Shown here piece after piece: positions 10,216 to 18,096 of a stretch of DNA of 64,000 nucleotides; the stretch's first letter is position 1, and every line of letters starts with the position of its first letter. This DNA comes from Sordariomycetes sp. S80-01Y (lineage: Eukaryota > Ascomycota > Sordariomycetes), in contig JAXQJY010000031.1 of NCBI GenBank assembly GCA_037042185.1, positions 2,418,001 to 2,482,000 of the forward strand, read 5' to 3'. The position numbers were made by a program, and so were the translations under genes. The notes beneath the pieces were generated by a model. That model was not told the DNA's origin, did no database searches, and saw only the letters and a program-made list of their open reading frames with translations.

Positions 10216-10305
10216 GTACGAAGTGCATGTTTTACCGCAAGGAAAGGCATACGAGAACCACCGGGTTTCGTACCCCGCCTAGTGTGGCCAGACTGGTTTT
10301 CATAC
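10216..10305. repeat. Palindromic module, copy 6 (90 bp, worn)
   Basis: Degenerate half-site 10216-10227 (GTACGAAGTGCA), palindrome 10249-10273, inverted half-site 10294-10305. Linker to copy 7 is 3 bp. Confidence 0.8.
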
Positions 10306-10308
10306 CTC

Positions 10309-10399
10309 AGACGAAAGGCGACCCCCACACCTTCTACACGGGTACGAAAACCACTGGTATTCGTACTAGCACCGCCGACCGTAAATATGGTTATCGTAT
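10309..10399. repeat. 91-bp palindromic module, copy 7
   Basis: Degenerate half-site 10309-10320, palindrome 10342-10366 with one mismatch between arms, inverted half-site 10388-10399. Confidence 0.85.
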
Positions 10400-11297
10400 G
10401 CCTCGAATACGCCCGCGCCGAGCGCGTCTAATTTACGCTTGATGCACGTTCTAAAGAGGAGGAGATGTATCTGGCTCGTGCTAATTGCGCTTTCAAAGGT
10501 TTAATCAAGGTATCTCACTCCGTAGACGCCTCCGCATGCGGAGACGCGTTCAGCTCAGTCAAGTGTCTTTGAGAGCACCGCACGCATCAGGAATGAGACG
10601 AAGAGCCTGAACACGGAGGCCCTGCCGTTGATCAGGGGCATGGCGCTTGTCTGCCGCACGGCAGCACCGGCGCGCCAGCTGTGAGGCTCGACCAGACGGG
10701 CACGCTACCCTGCTGCGGCCGCTCATGGTGTCTCCTCTACACGATGCATGTGCCAGGGGTGCTTCATGAAAAGGTAAACGACGCATGGAAAACTGCTTTA
10801 CTTTGAATGGAACAGGGTTTTACTGCGAGGGTGTTGCGGTACGCAGCGCCATGAAGTTGAGTGCTCAGCCAAAAGCATCGGCGGAATGGCGTGGACGCGG
10901 CGAGGATTAGGAGGCTCGAACAGGCGGGTTGCCTCTGCGACGGATCTCGCAGCACGCTCTTGAATAGCAGACTGAAGCCGGCAAGTAATAGACTGCTGCC
11001 AATACCGTCGTACGGTACCCGTGGCCCCCTGCACGAGGTCTACTTGGAGTGCGCCCACGCATTCAACGGCACTGAGAAGAGGTGTTTACGGCATTGCTGC
11101 ATGGAGTCTCTGGGTCGGTGCTATGCTACGTCCGGCTACGCATTTCACAAGGCGACAAGAAAGCTTTCGCACAGAAGGAAGAAAGAAGCCTGTGGCCGGC
11201 TCAAAGTCACCGGAGCTATCCAAAACGAGAGGATTTGCGCAGAAGGGAGGAAAGAGCCTACGGCCAGGTCAAGATTACCAAAGATATCTAGCTGAAC
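10400..11297. other. Intergenic, with a two-copy tandem repeat at its end
   Basis: No gene supportable. At 11165-11220 and 11233-11290 a stretch of about 57 bp is repeated imperfectly (CGCAGAAGG..GAAAGAG and similar), just past the end of the gene at 11298-12719. It may be part of that gene's 3' UTR. Confidence 0.4.
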
Positions 11298-12719
11298 CTA
11301 GTCCAGATCCATGTCGCCGCCCGCCGGGGCGTCTGGCTCGTCCAGGAGGGGGCCGACAACGTTGTCCATGGCCGCGCGCATGTGCTCATCCAGCCCGTCA
11401 CGGACGCGGCGCGCTGCCTCGGGATCACCGGCGAATAGGAGCCGGACGATGCTGTTCCAGAGCCTCTTGCGCTCGAGGGCGCGTTCGAGCTCGCGGCGCC
11501 GGTTCGCAAGCTGGCGCCGACCCTCCGCCAGCAACTCCTGGGCGGACCTGCGCAGCACGGGCATGTCCCTGGTGGCCGCCGTGAGCTGGGCTTGGGAGCT
11601 GGCGAGCTTGACGCACGCCGTATCGTATAGCTCGAGCAGCTCGGCACGGCGCTCGGCCTCGAGCCTCGCTTTGTGGAGGTTGGCGCTGAGGGCCGAGTTG
11701 GCGAAGACGTGGCGCTCCATCCTGGCAAAGTCAGCGCCGGTGTTAGCGCGGTTTCCGCCGCCCTCTTCGAGATTGAGTCCGTGCTGCCAGAGTAGGGACC
11801 CGGCGAGGGTCACGACCAGCTGCTCCGCCGTGTGGAGCTGGTCCGGCGACCACGTCCGCAGAGCCACCTTGGCGACGGGTTGGAGCGCCAGCCGCTCAGC
11901 CTGGGCGACGGCTAGGAGGAAGGCGAGCTGCTGGCTCGCCTTGGGGTATCGGGGTCCGCTGTAGCAGGCCATGCGCGCGCGGAGGTTGTTGGAGCAGCCG
12001 GCGTACAGCGGGCTCTGCCGATGCCTGACGGTGCCGGTCGGGTCCAGCGCGAGGGTCATATCAGCCCTCTCCAGAAGGCTCTGGCGCAGCCTCGATGCGT
12101 TGTTGACGGCTGTCTGCGAGTTTATGAACGTGCCGCCACCGCCGGCTGACGACATGGCAGCGTCCACCCTGTCGCGGTACGCGAGGTCGAGCTTCTCCTG
12201 CTGGGTGCGCTGAGCCGCCGGCTTGTTGTGCGCCGCGAAGCCTGCGAGGTAGCTCTGTATGGCATGGGCTATCTGCCTCATCTCGGTCGGGGTCAGGAAT
12301 TCGCCCGAAATCTTGCCGGTCCGGCGCAGGCCCACGACGTAAACGCCCTGGACCGGCGCGCTGGGGTCGTTAGGCGTCTCCTGCCACCGTGCGCGGCTGT
12401 GGAGGCGACCAGACGAGTCGGCGGCGACCGTGTTACGCACGATGGCCTTGACGGACGAGGGGTGCATGCTGTAAAGCAGCGTGGTCATCGTCCACTTGGA
12501 GCCAGGGGTCTCGGCTCGGAGAGCTGCGACGGTTCTCCTGGCGCCGCCCTGGTTGCTCCAGACGCCGGCGCTGTGCACGAGGGCGCTGGCCATCCGCGGG
12601 AACTCGGCCATGAGCGGGTATAGGGAGTCTTTCTCCTCGATGATCTGCACCAGATGGCTCTGGAGCGCGTCACCGGGCATAGGCATCGATGCCGTGCGGT
12701 TCACTGTTGCTGATGCCAT
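11298..12719 (-). CDS. Hypothetical protein with GIY-YIG-nuclease-like segments
   Basis: Single-exon frame of 473 aa. The start is the ATG at 12719 (context TGCCATGGC read on the plus strand). I do not recognise a named family. GVYVV (residues 125-129) and LYAGCSNNLRARMACY (238-253) look like the two conserved parts of a GIY-YIG nuclease fold (GxY, then Y-x-G-x-S-x-NL-x-x-R), but about 110 residues apart instead of the usual 10-20. That would need an insertion, so the assignment is weak. Residues about 345-420 are charged and helical (probable coiled coil), and the tail is acidic. No signal peptide or membrane helix is seen. The gene sits between two groups of 91-bp palindromic modules, and a role at those modules is only a guess. 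Confidence 0.6.
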   Translation of the reverse strand: MASATVNRTASMPMPGDALQSHLVQIIEEKDSLYPLMAEFPRMASALVHSAGVWSNQGGARRTVAALRAETPGSKWTMTTLLYSMHPSSVKAIVRNTVAADSSGRLHSRARWQETPNDPSAPVQGVYVVGLRRTGKISGEFLTPTEMRQIAHAIQSYLAGFAAHNKPAAQRTQQEKLDLAYRDRVDAAMSSAGGGGTFINSQTAVNNASRLRQSLLERADMTLALDPTGTVRHRQSPLYAGCSNNLRARMACYSGPRYPKASQQLAFLLAVAQAERLALQPVAKVALRTWSPDQLHTAEQLVVTLAGSLLWQHGLNLEEGGGNRANTGADFARMERHVFANSALSANLHKARLEAERRAELLELYDTACVKLASSQAQLTAATRDMPVLRRSAQELLAEGRRQLANRRRELERALERKRLWNSIVRLLFAGDPEAARRVRDGLDEHMRAAMDNVVGPLLDEPDAPAGGDMDLD

Positions 12720-13514
12720 GGCTGCGTTGTGCGTGAGGAGCGTGAGAGGCGGAAGTGTGCTTTGAAGTGAGATGATGGTAAAGGAGTGCCGTAGCAGCTA
12801 TGCTAAGGTGAATTGGATGTGAGCTGGGGTGAGCCGCAAAGTCGCCATGAGCTCCCGCAGGTGAGCAGGCGCGCGTAAGGCCCGTTTCCACCCCGGCTGC
12901 CGGTGTGCTCCGTCTTTAGTACGCAACGCAACATAGTTGACGTCGAAGGCCTGACGATAAGTCCGTTGCTCCCAGTGCGGTCAGACCGGTCCACGGCCGA
13001 ACGAGCTGGTACCCTCAAGGGACAGAGACATCTGGCCTGGCCGGGATCTATGTCGGTCACAGAAGAGGCGTCCAATTTTCCAGCCACCTCTGTTGAGACC
13101 ATGGCAACCCAGGCCACACACGGGGTGCCCCATGCGGCAGAGCGGTACTCGCACGAAGATGCGCCCAGATGTCTTTGGACAGTAGGCATGGCAGTCGTGG
13201 GCTGCCCCAGAGAGCGCATTGAGGCTCCATCATAAATGCTCATCTCGTGTCAGCTGGCGCATGACAGCGAGGCTTCGGTATCCACGTTGAGATAGGAAAC
13301 GCTTGGCTGCTGGAGGCAACACGGCAGCCGGGCAGAGTCGCCGGTGCGTACTGTTATCCCGTGCAGCGCTCCGGTCGACGGCATAGACCACGCGCGATCG
13401 TGCACGACATCTTTGGAACTGCGCCTGGAGTCCCGGCGTTATCAACATTTAAATAGATGAAAGTGGTTCCTCAGAGCTACGTCGCGGAGACCCAGGCTAC
13501 CGCCAGAGGAGGCA
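12720..13514. other. Intergenic, promoter side of the GIY-YIG-like gene
   Basis: No supportable coding region or module; short frames here lack conserved features. Confidence 0.25.
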
Positions 13515-13605
13515 AGACGAAAACCAGATACTACTACGCCCTTTGGGGTACGGAGACCACTGGCTTTCATACTAGGTCCAATGCGGTTGGACGTGGCCTT
13601 CGTCT
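13515..13605. repeat. 91-bp palindromic module, copy 8
   Basis: Half-site 13515-13526, palindrome 13548-13572, inverted half-site 13594-13605. The outer ends AGACGAA and TTCGTCT are complementary although both differ from the usual GTACGAA. The right spacer folds as GTCCAA-TGCGG-TTGGAC. Linker to copy 9 is 3 bp. Confidence 0.88.
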
Positions 13606-13608
13606 AGT

Positions 13609-13699
13609 ATACGAAAACCATGGTGCCCCACTTTGAACCTAGTATGAAAGCCAGTGGTCTTCGTACCCCTTGCTATAGTGGGGAAAGTGGTTTTCGTAC
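13609..13699. repeat. 91-bp palindromic module, copy 9
   Basis: Half-site 13609-13620, palindrome 13642-13666, inverted half-site 13688-13699 (exact TGGTTTTCGTAC). Confidence 0.9.
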
Positions 13700-14030
13700 T
13701 GGCACCAAGCGCCACCCCCTAAGAACGGAGATGGCGATGCGTACCGCGAATTTCGCTCTGGCTGGTACCATGAGGTGCACCGGACGGCGGCCGTTTCTAC
13801 GAGGCACGTCAAGGCGCCACTGCACCACAGCCACCAGGCGTCAAGACAGCTCCAGACCATGCCCCCGCCTCTTCGTCGCGTCGCACCCACCGCCCGGGTG
13901 GCGGATACCATCTCTGGTCCATCTCTGGTGCCCAGGGCGCGTCGTGAATACTTAAGATAAACGACTATACGGACGCGTCGAGAAATAAACTTCAAAGATT
14001 GGATAATGACTAAGATACGCACGCACCAGA
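13700..14030. other. Non-module DNA between module groups
   Basis: No gene supportable. The first bases after copy 9 (GGCACCAAGCGCC) may be a decayed left half-site of another module. Confidence 0.2.
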
Positions 14031-14100
14031 ACTGCTCGATGCAGGGCCAGTGATAGGAGTGCTCGTAGGTTATCCATAGCGGCGAGGCTGGTTTTCGTAC
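14030..14100. repeat. Decayed palindromic module, copy 10
   Basis: Only the inverted half-site 14089-14100 (TGGTTTTCGTAC) is exact. A degraded CCA-G-TG centre lies near 14047-14052. It is 14 bp before copy 11, the usual linker. Confidence 0.5.
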
Positions 14101-14114
14101 TCCGGGATCTGCTA

Positions 14115-14204
14115 GTACGAAAACCATATTTACCAACGCGGAGCCTAGTACGAGGACCAATGGTGTTTATATTGGCACATAGGTGGGGAATATGGTTTTC
14201 GTAC
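14115..14204. repeat. Palindromic module, copy 11 (90 bp)
   Basis: Exact half-site 14115-14126, palindrome 14148-14172, exact inverted half-site 14193-14204. Confidence 0.88.
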
Positions 14205-14527
14205 GTCGCGTGTCGCCACGAAGAAAACCCTCTGCACCACCATAAAATCTTATATCTTGCTCCTCTGGTGCATTGGAATAGGCCCCGAGCTTAATCAGGA
14301 AAAGTTACAGCCCTAAGCAGTCAAAGTGGAGAGGTGTGATGCCTTCACGAAGATCTGCAGTGCCGCCATCGGTCGCATCACCACGTCGAGCGCTATAGCC
14401 CGCCATATATATAAACGACAGTGGGCAGAGACGCAGAAGAAGCATGGGGGAGGTAAAAAGCACTTATAGCTGGTCTATTTTGAAATTGCGGCGTGGTTGC
14501 GCTATGGGCTGGCGTGCGGAGGGCGAA
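14205..14527. other. Non-module DNA with a module remnant
   Basis: Near 14216-14235, GAAGAAAACC followed by CTCTGCACCACC resembles the left half-site and spacer of copies 1 and 12. The rest has no gene I can support. Confidence 0.3.
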
Positions 14528-14618
14528 GTACGAAAACCACCTGCCGCACCACTTTGCTATGTATGAAACCCAGTGGTCCTCGTACTAGCTATTTCGCCGT
14601 GTGGGGTGGTTTTCGTAC
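14528..14618. repeat. 91-bp palindromic module, copy 12
   Basis: Exact half-site 14528-14539, palindrome 14561-14585, exact inverted half-site 14607-14618. A worn further copy may start at about 14622. Confidence 0.9.
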
Positions 14619-15375
14619 TCCATGGAAAGCAGCCCCCGCACCGTGGGGCGCGGTGTGGACGCCCATGCGGCCGGGCACTGGTTCACTGGTTCGCGTGTCG
14701 TACGGACACGGCGCCTGGCATACGCGCGTCTCGAAAAAGCGAATTGACGCCGGAAGAAGCTCATTAATGCAGAGCATACAGTCGGCGTGGAGCGCGTGCT
14801 GCGACGGTACGAACTTGAGCGCGGCGCGTCGCATGCACATCTCTCACGGCAGCTCTACCAGCTCGCTGTCTCGACCTCAAACGGGCTCTCAGCTCATATG
14901 CTTTGGCAGCGGGCCCGAATGACTGATGAGGAGCACGGGTGTCCATCCGCGGCAGCTGCTGAATCTGCGTTGAGTGGCGCTGGCTGTCGATGTTAACCAG
15001 CATTCTCGCGTGAGGGCCTCCACCATGCTTGTTTTTCGCCGAGCACGCGCAACCCAGGCTTCGCGCACTCTACACAGCAACCTATCCATGAACGCGGTTC
15101 TCACCGTGAAATTGAATGTCTCAGTACTGGAACAGCCGCGGCAACGGGTGCTGAACGATTCCCAAAGCGACCCGGAAGACCTGAAGCATTCCCGTCCCCG
15201 GGTAGGGTCAATCCATGAATCGGCAACGGACGCTCTGCAAATGAGAAGCCGGGTCTGGGACACCAGGTCAGTCTCGTAGAGTGCCCTAGCGATATATAGA
15301 GCTCAGCGTCCAAGAAATAAATGTATCGAGACGGAGCGCTGACGATGGGAGCGGTAAAAGCACATCAGGGACCAC
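14619..15375. other. Non-module DNA between module groups
   Basis: About 760 bp, GC-rich, with several short open frames but no codon-bias or family support. I call no gene. Confidence 0.25.
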
Positions 15376-15465
15376 ATACGATAACCACTTTAGCGGGCGA
15401 AGTGGAGGTACGAAAACCAATGGTCTTCGTATGTCCGCTAGTGCGGGCCAGCATGGTTTTCATAC
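15376..15465. repeat. Palindromic module, copy 13 (90 bp)
   Basis: Half-site 15376-15387, palindrome 15408-15432, inverted half-site 15454-15465. The left spacer pairs as CCACTT-N9-AAGTGG, the right as CCGC-TAGT-GCGG. Confidence 0.88.
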
Positions 15466-15480
15466 TAGACCAACGATAAC

Positions 15481-15571
15481 ATACGAAAACCACGTTTACC
15501 GGCACTAACGGCAGTATGAAAACCGCTGGTCTCTATACCTGCTTTAAGGCGGGCCAGCGCGGTCTTTACCT
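15481..15571. repeat. 91-bp palindromic module, copy 14
   Basis: Half-site 15481-15492, palindrome 15514-15538, worn inverted half-site 15560-15571. The linkers on both sides (14-15 bp) share AGACC..AAC, suggesting tandem duplication of copies 13-15. Confidence 0.88.
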
Positions 15572-15585
15572 AGACCGCTGCCAAC

Positions 15586-15643
15586 GTACGAAAACCACCT
15601 CCGCCGGCGCCGCGCGAACACCACACCACTGATTATGGTATTT
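15586..15643. repeat. Decayed palindromic module, copy 15
   Basis: Exact half-site 15586-15597, a worn palindrome near 15618-15643 (CCACTGATTATGGTAT), and no right half-site. Confidence 0.55.
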
Positions 15644-15938
15644 CCATCTAGACGGGCCCAGAGCGCATCTGCAGCAAAGTTCATGGGCGCCCTGCACGGA
15701 AAGTGCATAAAGTATTTATATTGGCGAGTCTGCAAATAAATAAAACCAGGTCTCGCCGGCGCTTCCATTTATATATATCATGAATGGTTTGAGACGCTGC
15801 GGCCGTTCGCGACGTCGCGTGGCGGCTGCACGAGCATCGCCAGAAGCTTCATGGCGGCGTGGCGGGGAGGGGGCTCTTATAGTGGGAGCTACCCGCTGTG
15901 GCGGCTTAGCGGGCGCCTACGGGGGGGCATGGGTGAGG

Positions 15939-16029
15939 GTACGAAAACCAGCCCTGCCCGTAATAGAGGAGGTACCAAAACCAATGGTTTTTATACTTAG
16001 CTCAGTGCGGGGAAACATGGTTCTCATAT
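15939..16029. repeat. 91-bp palindromic module, copy 16
   Basis: Exact half-site 15939-15950, palindrome 15972-15996, inverted half-site 16018-16029. Linker to copy 17 is 15 bp. Confidence 0.9.
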
Positions 16030-16044
16030 TTAATTATATAACTA

Positions 16045-16134
16045 GTACGAAAGCCACCCCTAGCACCTAATTAATGGGTATAAAAGCCAGTGGTCTTCGT
16101 ACCCCCGCTAAAGTGATAAAGGTGGGTTTCGTAT
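16045..16134. repeat. Palindromic module, copy 17 (90 bp)
   Basis: Half-site 16045-16056, palindrome 16078-16102, inverted half-site 16123-16134. Linker to copy 18 is 3 bp. Confidence 0.88.
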
Positions 16135-16137
16135 GCA

Positions 16138-16228
16138 GGACGAAAACCATGTCGCTCCGCATTAGTCGGAGTATGAAAACCACTGGTCTTAGTACCTCCT
16201 CTATTGCGTGCAGGGCTGGTTTTCGTAC
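16138..16228. repeat. 91-bp palindromic module, copy 18
   Basis: Half-site 16138-16149, palindrome 16171-16195, exact inverted half-site 16217-16228. The left spacer folds as CTCCG-CATTAGT-CGGAG. Confidence 0.9.
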
Positions 16229-16570
16229 CACTGGGCGCCCACCTGGCGGGGGTTTGGTCCCCCGGGCAGCCACCGTGACACATGTGGGTCGCCGGGTTTC
16301 ATACCCCTATCTTCCCTGCAGGGGGGTCAATAGAAAAACCTAAAAACGACCTCACGAGCTTCTGTCAACGCAGCCGCCAGGAACTCACGAGCGTCACATG
16401 AGGAGTTGAGTGTAAGCAGGAGACATCCGGACGAGGCCATTAGAATTTGCTATCGTCAGTTCACCTGCGGTCTGCGAACGGATTTGGAGCTTGCGCCGGG
16501 ACGAGCGCTCACGACACACGATGCGATTCAATCAACGGATAGGGGCTTGGGGCACGAATTCAATTACAGT

Positions 16571-17771
16571 CTATGAAAGTGCGGCCTTTACGAGAATCTC
16601 GGGCCCGGTGCGCCCAGTCAGGGGTGCGTAGGCGTGGCGCAGAGAGCGGCGCCAGGAACGGGCGACAAAGGGCACCAGCCACTTGTCAGGAAGCTGGCCG
16701 CGCGCCTCGCACAGCTCCAAGAGGGCTGCGACGGTGTCGGAAACAGGTGCGGCTTGCGATGCGGCGATGAGCTCGGTTGCTTTGGCCATGGCTGCTGTGC
16801 GGTCGACGCGGAAGGCCGTAGCGCGGTCGGCGGCGCCCTTGGGATCGGCTGCGTCGTCAACACGAGCCGCGATCAGGGCTGCGTGGGCAGACTCGGCGGC
16901 CTGCACAAGCAGAAGCCTCTCGCGCAAGGAGAGATCGAGCCACTCGTGCAGAGGCGAAGGACGGCCTCTGTAGACGTCGAGGGCCCAGTCGAGGACGACG
17001 GCCCAGGTGTCGCAGAGCAGGCGGCGGCTACACAAGGACAGCGGGGCTGCCAAGGGGAACTGCGGCGTGCTCACAACGACGCGGGAGCCCGATCCGCAGC
17101 CGGCCACACCAACAGTGACGCCGTTGAGGAAGGTGTTGGTCAGCGTGAGGCCCTCTCGCGAGAGCCCAAGCTCGGCGCGGCTTGACCAGGGGGGCAGGGT
17201 GAGCATAAAGGGCGTGTCGAAGGGAGCCTCGAAGACCGTGTACCCAAACTCCCAACACCAGACGGCAGTGGCCGCCTTGGTCTGCTCGTCGTTGCGCTCG
17301 CCCTCCAAGCCCTGCACGTATTCGGTGAAGGGAACGCTTCGCGCGAGCTCCCCCCGCCAGGCGTACTCGGGCAGGCAGTCGATCCAAGGCCACTTGGGCC
17401 GGTTGCCGGGCGTGAAAATGTCGACTGCAAGGGGAGTGGTCAGCGGTGACGGTAAGAAAGGGGCTCGGGATCTGCTCACAGGTTCTGCCCCAGACGGTCT
17501 CGTCGACGAGATACTCGAACATCTCCTTGGACATTCGGGAGATGCCGTCGGCGTACTGGGTCTGGCACACCTCGTCCTCGACGTCGCGGCGCTGAGCGCA
17601 GATGCTCGCGTGGTCGCGGCCGGTCATGAAGGTGATGTAGGCCTCGAGGTACTCGCGGCGCGACTCTATGTCAGCCGGCCTTTCAAGCTCAGCCAGGGCG
17701 AAGGTGCTGCCATCGGCTTGCTGGCACTCGCGGTGGGGGCGTCCGTCGTTGACGGAGGGAAGGCAGCTCAT
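16571..17771 (-). CDS. Hypothetical protein, two exons, 381 aa
   Basis: Exon 1 is 17771-17480 and exon 2 is 17424-16571, with a 55-nt intron (GTGAGC...TTGCAG). The joined frame is 1146 nt and keeps phase. I recognise no family. The product is soluble, without signal peptide or membrane helix. It has a charged N-terminal part with aromatic residues (residues about 40-95), then EYAWRGELARSVPFTEYVQG, a Gly/Ser segment GVAGCGSGSRVVVS, and an Ala-rich helical C-terminal half. It is divergent from the zinc-knuckle gene, with 325 bp between the start codons, which suggests shared control. It lies just to the right of the palindromic-module domain. Confidence 0.7.
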
Positions 17772-18096
17772 CTTGATGTGTGCGGGCTCGATGAGTGTGT
17801 TGTTATGGTCGAGGAGAGGCTGAGGCTGAGACGAGCCAGGGGACTGAGGTACGCAGCTGCCCGCAGTGCTGTTCGCAGGGCTACCTTAGGTGAACTGGTC
17901 GGGCCGGGGGCTAGCGGCTGCTAGGCGTAGTATGCACGAGCACAGGGCTACAAGCCTGGCGGGCTGGCGAGCTGGGACATGGTTGTCGAAAAAAATCAGA
18001 CTTCAACTTGAACCTAGCAAACCCTCCCTCATCATCAACTGTACGTCTTGCGAAACCACGCCCAGCGCCGCGCTAACCATCGTGAACAGCTTCACC

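Noticed and set aside
10559-11295. Short open frames (75 to 187 codons) right of module copy 7
   Set aside because: Overlapping frames on both strands, no homology marks; one merely runs into the antisense of the GIY-YIG-like gene.
13620-14160. Open frames of 111 and 173 codons across modules 8-11
   Set aside because: They read through the palindromes in both directions; the apparent peptides are translations of repeat arms.
8906-16228. CRISPR-like array
   Set aside because: Repeats are palindromic modules with internal arms and variable large gaps, not identical direct repeats with uniform unique spacers, and the DNA is eukaryotic.
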